Shown here piece after piece: positions 9,165-18,966 of a stretch of 64,000 bases of DNA. Origin of the DNA: an archaeon (GTDB taxonomy: Archaea > Thermoproteota > Nitrososphaeria > Nitrososphaerales > Gagatemarchaeaceae); the NCBI GenBank assembly GCA_021800855.1, contig JAJYYP010000003.1, forward strand, positions 1-64,000, read 5' to 3'. The first letter of the stretch is position 1. The number at the start of each line of letters is the position of its first letter. Made by a program: the position numbers and the translations under genes. The notes beneath the pieces are model-generated. The model did not search any database, was not told where the DNA came from, and saw only the letters and a list, made by a program, of their open reading frames with translations.

Positions 9165-10289
9165 ATGAGGGCGGCGGTTCTAGGGTCCGGGATGATGGGT
9201 TCGGTGATAGCACTGGACCTCGCGAAGTCCGAGGGCGTAGACGAGGTTGTCGTCGCGGATATCGACGAAGCACGACTGGATGCTCTCAGGAGGCGCGCCC
9301 CCGGAAAGAAGCTGTCCGTGGAGGCCCTCGACATCATGCAGCGGGACAGGGTGGTGCCGTTCCTGAGGCGCTTCGACGTCGCCGCCTCGGCGCTCCCCCA
9401 CGGGGTCGTCCACCAGTCCGACCTCGCGGCGGTGGAGGCAGGCTCCAAGATGGTGAACATAGCATTCGAAGACGATCAGATGGAGCTCGACGGGCCAGCC
9501 CGGAGGTCCGGAGCCATCCTGATCCCCGGGTGCGGCGTCGCCCCTGGCCTCGGAGGGATACTGCTCGCCGACGCCGTCGTGGAGATAGGGGGAGCTGACG
9601 AGGGGCACATATTGGTGGGTGGCCTCCCCCAGGAGCCAACCCCCCCGTTCGGCTATAAGTTGGTCTTCTCGATTGTGGGACTGCTACGGGAATACACTGA
9701 CGAAGCGAGGGTTGTGAGGGATGGGAAGTGGGTGAAGGTCAAGCCCTTCTCGACGGTCGAGACGTACCGGTTCCCGCCGCCGATAGGAGAGCTCGAAGGG
9801 TTCTGCACCGACGGGTTGGCGAGCCTCGTCTACACCATGAAGGGGCTGAGGGTGCTCGACGAGATAACTTTGAGGTGGCCAGGGCACGCCGAGAAGATGA
9901 ACCTGCTCCTGGAATCAGGCTTCTTCTCGCGCGAGAAGGTGAAGGCTGGAGGGACAGAAGTCTCACCGCTCGAAGTATCCTGGGCCGTCCTCGGGAAGAA
10001 ACTCGCCGAAGGGGACCCGAGGGACGTCACGGTGATGAGGGTGATCGCAAGGAGGCCAGGGAAGGAGATAATCTACGACTTGGTGGACTGGTACGACGAG
10101 GAGAACCTGGTCACGTCGATGGGGAAGACCACAGGCTACACAGGCTCCATAGTGGCCCAGATGCTCGGGAGGGGTGAGGTGAGGGGGAGCGGGGTGATAC
10201 CCCCTGAGAGGGCGGTGACTGGTCCGATGGTCGACGAGCTCCTATCCGAGCTCGCGAAGCGCGGGGTCTACTTCAGGAAGCGCTGCTGA
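9165..10289 (+). CDS. Saccharopine dehydrogenase-like / lysine dehydrogenase-like oxidoreductase
   Basis: MRAAVLGSGMMGSVIALDLAKSEGVDEVVVADID Rossmann fold; PGCGVAPGLGGILL. Confidence 0.85.
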   Translation: MRAAVLGSGMMGSVIALDLAKSEGVDEVVVADIDEARLDALRRRAPGKKLSVEALDIMQRDRVVPFLRRFDVAASALPHGVVHQSDLAAVEAGSKMVNIAFEDDQMELDGPARRSGAILIPGCGVAPGLGGILLADAVVEIGGADEGHILVGGLPQEPTPPFGYKLVFSIVGLLREYTDEARVVRDGKWVKVKPFSTVETYRFPPPIGELEGFCTDGLASLVYTMKGLRVLDEITLRWPGHAEKMNLLLESGFFSREKVKAGGTEVSPLEVSWAVLGKKLAEGDPRDVTVMRVIARRPGKEIIYDLVDWYDEENLVTSMGKTTGYTGSIVAQMLGRGEVRGSGVIPPERAVTGPMVDELLSELAKRGVYFRKRC

Positions 10290-10357
10290 CCCTTCGGACT
10301 GCGGGGAGTCGAAGAGAACCAAAGCTTACATCTCCGCGGCTGGGCGCGCATCGCCAG

Positions 10358-11857
10358 TTGCACAACGAACGTGGAGGGGACGTCAGAGGGAGCGTGGTCA
10401 CCGGAAGGGACGCCGTCGACGCAGTCCACCACTACGAGGCCTTCGCGCTTGCCATCGTGATGTTGGGGGTTCTGATGAGCGCCGTGGACACCACCGCGGT
10501 TGTACTCGGGCTACCTGTGATGATCCAAGACCTCCACTCCAACGTCATCAGCATGATCTGGGTCATAATGGCGTACCTCCTCGTCATCACAGTGTTCGGG
10601 ACACAGGTGGGAAAGTTCGGAGACATCTTCGGCAGGGTCAGAATGTACAACGTAGGGTTCGCTGTGTTCACAGCCGGGTCCTTCCTTTGCGGGTTCTCCG
10701 CCAGCGGGCCAGAGCTGATCGGGTTCAGGGTCCTTCAGGGGGCCGGAGGGGCCCTGATATCGTCCAACAGCGGTGCCATCATAGCAGACACCTTCTCAGA
10801 GCACAGGAGGGGGAGGGCGTTCGGGATTACGGGGTTCGGTTACTCGGCCGGCGCGATCCTGGGGATACTCGTCGGGGGAGCGCTCGTGACGTTCCTGAGC
10901 TGGAGGTACATCTTCTTCATCAACATCCCCATAGGGATCGTAGCCACTCTTGCCGGGTACTTCATTCTGAGGGAGGGTCCCGACAGGTCGAAGGGGACCG
11001 TCGACTTCCTCGGGATGGGTTTCTTTGGGCTTGGGCTCGCGATCTTCCTCGTGGCCCTCACCGACGTCTCGGGCTCGGGGCTGACGCTGAGCTCTGAGGT
11101 GGAGTTGGTGGGAGCCATCCCCCTGCTCGCTGCCTTTGTGCTCTGGGAGAGGCGCTCCAAGTCGCCGCTCCTGGACCTCAGCCTTCTCCGCCAGCGGGTC
11201 CTCACCGCCTCGATGCTGGCTGCCTTCTTCCAGTCGCTGGCCAGCTTCGCCGTGCTGTTCTTGGTGATCATGTACCTGCAGGGGCCGCGCGGCCTCACCC
11301 CCTGGGATGCCTCCCTCTATCTGATACCTGGGTATATCCTAGGCGGGACAGTAGCGCCCTTCTCCGGAAGGCTCTCCGACAGATATGGCGCCAGGGTTGT
11401 CGCCTCTCTGGGGCTCCTCCTGCAGGCAGGAGGGATACTGACATACTCCACCCTCGGAATCGGGTCCCCCCTCTACGTTGTGGTCCTGGCGTCCGTGCTG
11501 AACGGGGCAGGGTCGAGCACGTACTACCCTGCGAACAACAGCGCGGTGATGGCCAACGCGCCGAGGCGGGCGTACGGGATGGCGTCGGGGCTGCTCAGGA
11601 CCTTCTCAAACGTGGGGATGGTCTGCAGCTTCGCGGTCGCGCTGCTCTTCGCGTCGTTGGCAGTTCCGAGGCCGGTGGCTTTCGAGATTTTCCTCGGCGT
11701 TGCACGGATCTCCGGGGCCCTGTCCCAGGCATTTGTCGAGGGGCTGCACTCGGCGATGCTCGCGTCCATCGCGCTGCTGGGGGTGGCCGTGGTCCTGTCC
11801 GTCCTCCGTGGGAGAGAGGCCCGCGCAGGGTCGAGCAGGACAAGGCCCGAGGTATAG
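10358..11857 (+). CDS. MFS transporter, DHA2-like (14 TM)
   Basis: LDTTAVVLGLPVMIQDL-like, WVIMAYLL, GKFGDIFGRVRMYNVGFAVFTAGSFLCGFS, RVLQGAGGAL. Confidence 0.9.
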   Translation: MHNERGGDVRGSVVTGRDAVDAVHHYEAFALAIVMLGVLMSAVDTTAVVLGLPVMIQDLHSNVISMIWVIMAYLLVITVFGTQVGKFGDIFGRVRMYNVGFAVFTAGSFLCGFSASGPELIGFRVLQGAGGALISSNSGAIIADTFSEHRRGRAFGITGFGYSAGAILGILVGGALVTFLSWRYIFFINIPIGIVATLAGYFILREGPDRSKGTVDFLGMGFFGLGLAIFLVALTDVSGSGLTLSSEVELVGAIPLLAAFVLWERRSKSPLLDLSLLRQRVLTASMLAAFFQSLASFAVLFLVIMYLQGPRGLTPWDASLYLIPGYILGGTVAPFSGRLSDRYGARVVASLGLLLQAGGILTYSTLGIGSPLYVVVLASVLNGAGSSTYYPANNSAVMANAPRRAYGMASGLLRTFSNVGMVCSFAVALLFASLAVPRPVAFEIFLGVARISGALSQAFVEGLHSAMLASIALLGVAVVLSVLRGREARAGSSRTRPEV

Positions 11858-11944
11858 GCACCAGAGGAACCGCGTCCTGGTTCGACCGCCTGACGCCCCT
11901 CCCTGGCTTCTACCGGGGAGCTCCGGAGCTTCCCACCGTGCGGC

Positions 11945-12718
11945 TCAGGATTTCTTCAGCGCCCTCGAACCCGAGATGGTGAACCCGCTCCTGTACACTG
12001 CCCCGGCGACCGGCTCAATTTTCCCCACGTCCAGGGTCGTCCGGAGCTCACCGTCCCCGAGCCAGACGTCAGACACCGTGGAGTTCGACTTGAGCACCTC
12101 GACCGGCTCGTCTACGCTCTGCTGGCTCTCGTCCGTCCGTGGGTATTTTCTCATCCCGAAGGTAGGACCGAAGCTTGGAAGGTCAGAAGCGCCCCCCTGC
12201 CTCTTCACGGCCACCTTCAGGGAAAGCACCTGGTCTGGGCCCTTGACGCAGAATCCCCCGAAACGGCTCCCTTCAGACACGGGCCCCATCCGCGGGTTGA
12301 GCGGATGGAGTTTCGTCATCGAGATCCTGTCGGCGAGGCGCTTTTGGTATCCGTTGAGGAGCCCTCTCAGGAGGGACCACTCGGTGGTCACCCACATCAC
12401 AGGGAAGTAGACCCCTGGCCGCCCCGCGTACTCGCACTTCGCCCCTATCGCTGCTTCGTGGTACAGCGTCCTGTCCGGCCGGTCGGCCGCCATCCCAAGG
12501 TCAGAGTCGGCGACAGAGACTATCTCGCAGACGTAGCCCAGGCAGAGGCCGTCGACGACCTCGAAGGGCTCGGGGACTATGTTTGCCAACGCACGCCTTT
12601 CCCCCCTGAAATAGACAGTGACGTAGTCTGCCCCGTAGTGCCAAGGGCCCTTCTCTATGGCAGAAGTCGTACCGGGGGAGAGAGGATGGTCGAGCACAAG
12701 GAACCGGCGGAGGGTCAA
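11945..12718 (-). CDS. Acetoacetate decarboxylase (ADC) family protein
   Basis: GADYVTVYFRGERRALANIVPEPFEV, YHEAAIGAKCEYAGRPGVYFPVMWVTTEWSLLRG, GYQKRLADRISMTKLHPLNP. Confidence 0.75.
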   Translation of the reverse strand: MTLRRFLVLDHPLSPGTTSAIEKGPWHYGADYVTVYFRGERRALANIVPEPFEVVDGLCLGYVCEIVSVADSDLGMAADRPDRTLYHEAAIGAKCEYAGRPGVYFPVMWVTTEWSLLRGLLNGYQKRLADRISMTKLHPLNPRMGPVSEGSRFGGFCVKGPDQVLSLKVAVKRQGGASDLPSFGPTFGMRKYPRTDESQQSVDEPVEVLKSNSTVSDVWLGDGELRTTLDVGKIEPVAGAVYRSGFTISGSRALKKS

Positions 12719-12750
12719 AGGTAAAAAGGGTTGGGCGGTGGGATGGAAGC

Positions 12751-13656
12751 ATGCGATTCTGTACTTTCACCCTCCCCATCGAAGGAGGTAGGAGCCGAAG
12801 AGCCGGGCTCGTCGCGGATGAGACTATCTTCGAGATAGAGGGGGCCAGACCGCTGGACCAGGTCATAGCGGAGGGAAGGTGGAGAGACGTGATCACAAAG
12901 AAGACCTATGGTCTGTCCGACGTGATGCTCCATGCGCCTGTGTCGCGCCCGGGAAAGATACTCGCGGCGATAGTCAACACCAGCGGGATGCTCGGCGGGT
13001 CGGACATAACGCTCGACAGGCCAAGGGTCGACATGAAGGCGCCCAGCACGGTCGTCGGGCCAGGTACGTCGATCCGGGCAGCCCCTGGCGGCATAAGGCC
13101 CGAGGTGGAACTAGCGGCGATTGTTGGCAGGAGGATTTCAGGGGCCACGGAAGCTGAGGCGGCCGCATCCATCTTCGGATACACCATCCTGAACGACGTC
13201 ACTGCCCCGAGAGACGCGCGAGAGGACGCATACGAAGCTTACAGGCGCGACAGGTCGACGGGGGAGATCAAGAAGACGACGATGAGGGGGCCGCTGTTCA
13301 GGTCCAAGAACCACGACACGTTCTGTCCCATGGGCCCGTGGGTGATAACCCCAGACGAGTTCGACGCGTCCAAGGGCCACCTGATGGCCACGCTCTTCAA
13401 CGGCCAGCTGGTCCAGGAGGGCTCGACCTCCGAATATATCTTCGGACCGGCAAAGCTCGTATCCTACCTCTCAGGGTTCCTCACCCTAGAACCAGGGGAT
13501 GTCGTCTCCTGCGGGAGCGTGGGGTGGACCAAGGAGGCCATCGGGGACCTTGACCCCACCGAATTCGTCATCTCCCCAGCGGGGGGGACCCTCCAGCTCG
13601 AGATCGAGGGCCTAGGAAGCCTCAACAACCCCGTCGCCCCCGCCCTGGACCCCTGA
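12751..13656 (+). CDS. Fumarylacetoacetate hydrolase (FAH) family protein
   Basis: ILAAIVNTSGM, GPGTSIRAAPGGIRPEVELAAIVGR, GYTILNDVTAPRDAREDAYEAYRRDRSTGEIKKTTMRGPLFRSKNHDTFCPMGPWVITPDE. Confidence 0.9.
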   Translation: MRFCTFTLPIEGGRSRRAGLVADETIFEIEGARPLDQVIAEGRWRDVITKKTYGLSDVMLHAPVSRPGKILAAIVNTSGMLGGSDITLDRPRVDMKAPSTVVGPGTSIRAAPGGIRPEVELAAIVGRRISGATEAEAAASIFGYTILNDVTAPRDAREDAYEAYRRDRSTGEIKKTTMRGPLFRSKNHDTFCPMGPWVITPDEFDASKGHLMATLFNGQLVQEGSTSEYIFGPAKLVSYLSGFLTLEPGDVVSCGSVGWTKEAIGDLDPTEFVISPAGGTLQLEIEGLGSLNNPVAPALDP

Positions 13657-14922
13657 TCCAGGTCTGACGGAAGGCATCGAACTCCAGTACAGGAAATAGA
13701 CCGCGACGACGGATGCGGCCGTCGTGATGATCGCGAAAGCGAAGAGGCCAGCGTCCCCCAGCCACCCCTGGATCAAACCGCCTGGGAGTGGTCCGAAGCT
13801 CCATAGAGTGGAGTTTACAAGCGAGAAGACGCCCAGGTATTCGGCCGTCCGCCCCGCCGGCGCCATCTTGCTCACCCAGCTCAGCATCGCGGGGCTCAAG
13901 AGCGCGAAACCCATGGAGTAGATGATCCGCGCCGGGACGAGCTCCGGCCAGGCGCCCGAGACGACGTAGATGACCAGCGCAACACCTACGGTCATAGTCC
14001 CATACACGTATCCTCGGATCTCCCCCAAGGTGTCGACCTTGCTACCAAGCTTAGTCGCCAGGAGGGCGGTAGTCCCCAGCCCAGCGACCGCTATCAGGCT
14101 GACCTCGAAGTAGTTGGCCCCCAAGAAGTAGGCATAGGCCCCGATGAAGGCCGTGACCGCCCCCGTCCCGATGGCCCTGACGGAGGTGGCCAAGGAGAAG
14201 ACGACCACGCCCTTCATCTCTCTGAGAGGGCGGCGAGACATGGAGGGCTTCACCGTGCTCTCAGGGAGCGCGAAGACGAGCAGCAGTAGGTCTGCCGCGA
14301 TGAAGAACCCGACGAGGTAGAAGATGGCGTCGATGCCGATGTATTCCGAGACCAGCCCCGCCGCGACCACCCCGGCTATGGAACCCAAGGCCCCCACCTG
14401 GCTGAGGAATCCGTACCCCCGTCCGCGGTCCCTGGAAGCGGTGACGTCGGCCACGTAGGCCTGAAGGGCAGTCCCCCCGACCGACAGGATAGTCTCCCCG
14501 ATGAGGAAGAACGCGCTGATGGCAATGAAACCGCCGAGGAAGGGGACGAGGACGAAGAAGGGAAGCGACGCTGCCTCTGATACAATGAGGAGGAGGCGCC
14601 TCCGCCCCATCCGGTCTGAGAGCCGACCCGCGAACGGTCCGGTCAGGCTGGCAGCCACGTAAGCCGCAGAGAAGGCGGTGAGCGCCGCAGCGACAGAGAC
14701 TCCGTCCTTCTCGACGACGTAGAGGACGAAGAAGACGGTGAAAAGGCTCGATCTGTTGTTGGACAGCATCTGGTAAAGAGAGAGTATCAGGAGGGTGCGC
14801 CCCCCAGACCCACGCCCGGGGCTACCTTGGGCTGCAGGGGAGGTGCGGGGCAATCGGCGTCTCGAGAAGGCGCACCAGGGTTCTGCGCTTAAGGCTTCCA
14901 TCGTCGTGCCACAAACATTCAA
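13612..14922 (-). CDS. MFS transporter
   Basis: 12-TM hydrophobic pattern, FAGRLSDRMGRRRLLLIV, DRGRGYGFLSQVGALGSIAG; convergent overlap with the FAH gene. Confidence 0.85.
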   Translation of the reverse strand: MNVCGTTMEALSAEPWCAFSRRRLPRTSPAAQGSPGRGSGGRTLLILSLYQMLSNNRSSLFTVFFVLYVVEKDGVSVAAALTAFSAAYVAASLTGPFAGRLSDRMGRRRLLLIVSEAASLPFFVLVPFLGGFIAISAFFLIGETILSVGGTALQAYVADVTASRDRGRGYGFLSQVGALGSIAGVVAAGLVSEYIGIDAIFYLVGFFIAADLLLLVFALPESTVKPSMSRRPLREMKGVVVFSLATSVRAIGTGAVTAFIGAYAYFLGANYFEVSLIAVAGLGTTALLATKLGSKVDTLGEIRGYVYGTMTVGVALVIYVVSGAWPELVPARIIYSMGFALLSPAMLSWVSKMAPAGRTAEYLGVFSLVNSTLWSFGPLPGGLIQGWLGDAGLFAFAIITTAASVVAVYFLYWSSMPSVRPGSGVQGGGDGVVEAS

Positions 14923-14956
14923 TTAGAATGCCGGCAGCGGTCTCCCGGAGGAAGGG

Positions 14957-16405
14957 ATGGGAGCCAAGAGCGGAAGAGAGTTCCTCCAGCGGCTCGACTC
15001 GACCACCCGGGAAGTGTGGTACGGAGGGGAGAAGATCACCGGCGACGTGTCCAACCATCCGGCGTTCAAGGGCGTGGCCAGGTCCATCGCAGCGCTCTAC
15101 GACATGCAACTGAAGCCAGGGCTCAGGGACGTGATGACCTACGAGTCCCCTACGACCCACGAGCCAGTCGGGACGAGCTTCATGCAGCCCAGGACGAAGG
15201 AGGACCTGGCAAAACGGACCGCCATGATGACGGCTTGGGCCAACTACTCCGGCGGCATGATGGGTAGGACGGCGGACTACTTGAACAGCTCCATCATGGC
15301 CATGGCGGCGGCAAAGGAGTTCTTCGGGAAAGGGGAGACTGACTTCGCATCCAACATCTCGAGATACTACGAGTACGTCCGGGAGAACGACCTGATACTC
15401 ACACACACGCTCATCAACCCTCAGGCCAACAGGAGCGTCGGGCCGTCGAAGCAGGCAGACCCCTTCATAGCGGCCAGGGTCGCCGACAAGACGTCGGAGG
15501 GGGTGGTGATGAGGGGCGCGAGGATGCTGGCGACGCTCCCCATCGCCGACGAGATCTTGGTCTTTCCGTCTACGCTCATAAGATCGGGGCAGGACGACGC
15601 CCCATACTCCATCGCGTTTGCCATCCCGGTGAGCGCCAAAGGACTGAAGTTCGTCTGCAGGGAGTCGTTCGCGGCAGAGTCAGCCTACGACCATCCGCTC
15701 GCGTCACGCTTCGACGAGCAGGACGCAGTAGTGGTCTTCGACGACGTCCTCGTCCCCTGGGACAGGGTCTTCGTACTCGAGGATCCGGATAGGGCGAACA
15801 GGGTCAACGACGCCACCGGCTCCGTTGTGTTCATGGCTCATCAGGCGACGGTGAGGGAGGCGGCGAAGGCCGAATTCATGGCAGGGCTGATGACGATGGT
15901 CGCCGAGACCATCGGGGCTGACGCGTTCCCCCAGGTGCAAGAGAGAATTGCGAACGTACTTCTGACCGCGGAGACGATGAAAGCGTTCATCAGGTCGAGC
16001 GAGGCAGGGGCGAAGGTGAGCCAGTGGGGCGTGATGACCCCCGACTACGTCCCGCTCAACTCGGCCAAAAACCTGTGGCCCAGGCTGGCGCCTGAACTGG
16101 CCGCCGTGATGAAGCAGACGGGGGCGAGCGGGTTGATGGCGATACCCCCGGAGGGGGTGCTCGGCTCGGAGGTGCGGAAGGACTTCGACAGGTATTACCA
16201 GTCGAAGACTGCGGACGCAGAGGAGAGGGTGCGGCTGTTCAAGATGGCGTGGGACGCGGTGGGGAGCTCGTTCGGGGGGAGGCAGGACCTCTACGAGAGG
16301 TTCTTCTTCGGCGACCCGGTGAGGATGGCGAGCGCCTACTACGCTTGGTACGACAAGGAGCCATACAGGCAAAGGGTGAAGGATCTCCTGCACTGGAGGG
16401 AATGA
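14957..16405 (+). CDS. hpaB: 4-hydroxyphenylacetate 3-monooxygenase oxygenase component (HpaB family)
   Basis: WYGGEKITGDVSNHPAFKGVARSIAALYD, GGMMGRTADYLNS, THTLINPQANRS, GARMLATLPIADEILVFPS, FDDVLVPWDRVFV, FGGRQDLYERFFFGDPVR. Confidence 0.9.
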   Translation: MGAKSGREFLQRLDSTTREVWYGGEKITGDVSNHPAFKGVARSIAALYDMQLKPGLRDVMTYESPTTHEPVGTSFMQPRTKEDLAKRTAMMTAWANYSGGMMGRTADYLNSSIMAMAAAKEFFGKGETDFASNISRYYEYVRENDLILTHTLINPQANRSVGPSKQADPFIAARVADKTSEGVVMRGARMLATLPIADEILVFPSTLIRSGQDDAPYSIAFAIPVSAKGLKFVCRESFAAESAYDHPLASRFDEQDAVVVFDDVLVPWDRVFVLEDPDRANRVNDATGSVVFMAHQATVREAAKAEFMAGLMTMVAETIGADAFPQVQERIANVLLTAETMKAFIRSSEAGAKVSQWGVMTPDYVPLNSAKNLWPRLAPELAAVMKQTGASGLMAIPPEGVLGSEVRKDFDRYYQSKTADAEERVRLFKMAWDAVGSSFGGRQDLYERFFFGDPVRMASAYYAWYDKEPYRQRVKDLLHWRE

Positions 16406-17412
16406 TGGCGTTGGGGCGGGGCTTCGACGTGGTGAAAGCGGGTCACATCGAGATCCTTGTCACCGACATCGAAGAGGCGAAGAGGTTCTACGTAGACACG
16501 CTGGGCTTCGCTCTGACAGAATCAGACCCCGGCCACCTGTACCTCCGCGGGCTCGAGGACAGGCAGCACCACTCCGTGACTCTGACGGAGTCTGACGCAC
16601 CTGGGGTAGACCACTTCGCGTTCAAGGTCAGTGACGAGGCGGGGCTCGACGCCTTGGAGGGCCTCGCCAGGGAGAAGGGGTGGTTTTCGCGCTGGAAGAA
16701 GCCAGGGGAGGAGAGGGGGGTCGGGAGGGCGCTCGTAGTCGAGGACGGGTTCGGGTTCCCTGTAGAGTTCTATGCAGAGGCGGAGCCTCGAGAGTGGCTG
16801 CTCCAGAAGTTCCAGCATTACAAGGGGGCCAAGGTGATGCGCCTCGACCACTTCAACGTCATGCTCCCGGACGTCGCCTCTGCCTACGACTGGTACGTTA
16901 GAGGGCTGCGGTTCGGGTGCACAGAGCTTACGGAGACCGAGGGGGAGAGGCCCGACCTCTGGGCCGCCTGGCTCAGGAGGAAGCACACCTGCCACGATGT
17001 TGCGCTCACCACCGGGAAAGGCCCCAGGGTGCACCACGCGGGGCTGACCGTGGCCGATAGGGTCTCGATAATGGACGCGGCCGACGTCCTCGCGGCAAAC
17101 GGCTACGCGAAGAGCATCGAGAGGGGCCCTGGGAGGCACGGGATTTCGAACGCGTTCTTCCTGTACCTTAGAGACCCGGACGGGAACAGGATAGAGCTCT
17201 ACACTGGTGACTACCTCAGCGCCGACCCCGACTGGGTCCCCATCAGGTGGAAGCTGAACGACCCCCAGAGACAGACGTTCTGGGGTGCCCCGACGCCGCA
17301 GAGCTGGTTTGACGACGCGATGCTCGTTCGCTCTCCCAGGACGGGGGAATTCGCCGGCGTCTCCGGCCCCAAGATCAAGGACAGGCCTGACTACCTGCTG
17401 GCGGCGAAGTAG
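16402..17412 (+). CDS. hpaD: 3,4-dihydroxyphenylacetate (homoprotocatechuate) 2,3-dioxygenase-like extradiol dioxygenase, vicinal oxygen chelate fold
   Basis: Two VOC modules: HIEILVTDIEEAKRFYVDTLGF, HFAFKVSD; LDHFNVMLPDVASAYDWYVRGLRFGC; HHAGLTV; FLYLRDPDGNRIELYTGDYL; C-term DPQRQTFWGAPTPQSWFDDA. ATG at 16402 overlaps hpaB stop. Confidence 0.85.
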   Translation: MMALGRGFDVVKAGHIEILVTDIEEAKRFYVDTLGFALTESDPGHLYLRGLEDRQHHSVTLTESDAPGVDHFAFKVSDEAGLDALEGLAREKGWFSRWKKPGEERGVGRALVVEDGFGFPVEFYAEAEPREWLLQKFQHYKGAKVMRLDHFNVMLPDVASAYDWYVRGLRFGCTELTETEGERPDLWAAWLRRKHTCHDVALTTGKGPRVHHAGLTVADRVSIMDAADVLAANGYAKSIERGPGRHGISNAFFLYLRDPDGNRIELYTGDYLSADPDWVPIRWKLNDPQRQTFWGAPTPQSWFDDAMLVRSPRTGEFAGVSGPKIKDRPDYLLAAK

Positions 17413-17934
17413 CTACCAGACGATGTCAGACGGTGGCGCCGGCGAGTCACCGCGCTCCGTGGTGGTGTACTGCTGTCCGTAGTAGACCAGGGGCCGCCTC
17501 GGGGATGCGACGCTGGCCCCCAGCACTTCCGCCACGACGATGGAGTGGTCCCCCGCGTCGAAGAGGCGCCAGGGGCGGCACTCGATGGCGGCCCTCACCC
17601 CCGCGATGATGGGCGAACCTGTGACACCTTTGGAGTGCTTCACCCCCTGGAACCTGACCCGGGCCGTCGTCCTCCCGGCGAAGCGGTCGGATATCGTCTT
17701 CTGGTCGTCTGCGAGGAAGTTGACGGCAAAGGCCGGGGCGCTGCAGAAGAAGTCGTGTTGGGAAGTGCTCTTCGCGACGCAGAACAGGACGAGGGGGGGC
17801 GCAAGGGAGACGCTGGCGAATGAGCTCACCGTCAGACCTCTGGGGCCGTCGGGGCCCTCGGCCGTGACGACGGTCACCCCCTGGGGATAGACCCTCATCA
17901 CCTGCTTAAGACTCGACTGGATGTCCTCGCTCAA
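17413..17934 (-). CDS. hpaC: Flavin reductase-like (HpaC family) FMN-binding protein
   Basis: MRVYPQGVTVVTAEGPDGPRGLTVSSFASVSLAPPLVLFCVAKSTSQHDFF...FAVNFLADDQKTISDRFAG. Confidence 0.9.
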   Translation of the reverse strand: MSEDIQSSLKQVMRVYPQGVTVVTAEGPDGPRGLTVSSFASVSLAPPLVLFCVAKSTSQHDFFCSAPAFAVNFLADDQKTISDRFAGRTTARVRFQGVKHSKGVTGSPIIAGVRAAIECRPWRLFDAGDHSIVVAEVLGASVASPRRPLVYYGQQYTTTERGDSPAPPSDIVW

Positions 17935-18412
17935 GGGGCGGATTCCTCACGAGGCGCGAGGCCGGTTCTGTTTAAAATGTTGTGAGGAACAAAGGTTCCC
18001 GCTGACGGCGCGTGGATTCTAGGAGTCAGCGCAGGAGCCGGAGGATAGCAGGTCTTTCCGCGAGCTGGCGCTCCGCTGCTTCGGGTTGATGGCTGCCATG
18101 GCGGCGGTCGGGTCTGTCATGATGCGCTTTGTAAGGGGGTTGAGCTACCTAGACTCCGATTTCGCCAGTTTGATGGCGATGGGCCAGGGCCGCCTATCGA
18201 TATCTACCCGGTGTCTGCGATATGAAAGAAGTTCGCGTCTGTACTTGCGTTTGTTTTGGGGGTCCGAGGTCACAGCGCTCCTCTTCCTCTTCGGGCCGTC
18301 CATAAGGACGGTCCCAAGGCTGAGCGAGGAGGAGATGGACGAACTAGAGAGTGGTAGCGAAGAGGCTTCAGCGGTGGGAGCCCCCGCGCCTGGATACCGA
18401 CGTCTGGCGTCC

Positions 18413-18880
18413 TCAGTCCGCCTTCTCTCCGAGGATTTCAGAGACCTGGTTCTTGATTTCTCGGAGCCTTTCCAGGTGCGACGCGACATCTCCCCTGCCT
18501 GCGCGCTTCAGGTCCTGCACGTAGGAGAGGGCGTTGTGGGCTTGTTCGAGCGCGTCTGCCAAGCCCATCGGAACCTCCGAGGCCGGCCCGAAGGGGCCGC
18601 CTGATTCATACCGCCCCTTTTCTGTGAGCTCGAACCTCCCGTCGTCCAGCTTTCTAACCAGCCCTTGGGACAACATCTCCTTCATCAGTGGGTAGATCGA
18701 TCCAGGGGTAGGGCGCCACCATCCCCTCGTGATTGACTGCACTCCGTCCATAAGTTCGACCCCGTTCATCGGGGAAGAGGAGAGGAGGTACATCACCATG
18801 TGAGGGAGCCCCCTCTTCCTCCTTCTGGTCATCGCGAACCTGAACGGCCACAAGACGACTGCTACCACGGGGGACGACAT
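18413..18880 (-). CDS. PadR-family transcriptional regulator
   Basis: MVMYLLSSSPMNGVELMDGVQSITRGWWRPTPGSIYPLMKEMLSQGLVRKLDDGRFELTEKGRYE; start at 18880 inferred from AT-rich promoter immediately upstream. Confidence 0.85.
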   Translation of the reverse strand: MSSPVVAVVLWPFRFAMTRRRKRGLPHMVMYLLSSSPMNGVELMDGVQSITRGWWRPTPGSIYPLMKEMLSQGLVRKLDDGRFELTEKGRYESGGPFGPASEVPMGLADALEQAHNALSYVQDLKRAGRGDVASHLERLREIKNQVSEILGEKAD

Positions 18881-18966
18881 ATAGATATTTCTATCAGATA
18901 TTCCGTTTCTATATTTCGATAAGCTTAAGTGGCTCTCTCTCACCCCAAAAAGAGAGGATAGGCGAT

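Noticed and set aside
9102-9170. M20 peptidase TAG followed in frame by the saccharopine dehydrogenase-like gene (another possible readthrough)
   Set aside because: The downstream gene has its own ATG (9165) at the homologous N-terminus and a TATTAAG-like box upstream, so the shared frame is probably chance (1 in 3).
14957-16405. 4-hydroxybutyryl-CoA dehydratase (related fold, key to the thaumarchaeal 3HP/4HB cycle)
   Set aside because: The cysteines expected to bind the Fe-S cluster are absent and the genes around it are HpaC- and HpaD-like, favouring HpaB.
18086-18604. ORF antisense to the padR 3' end and the gap before hpaC
   Set aside because: No recognisable motifs, no good promoter, and it overlaps PadR antisense; probably a high-GC spurious ORF.
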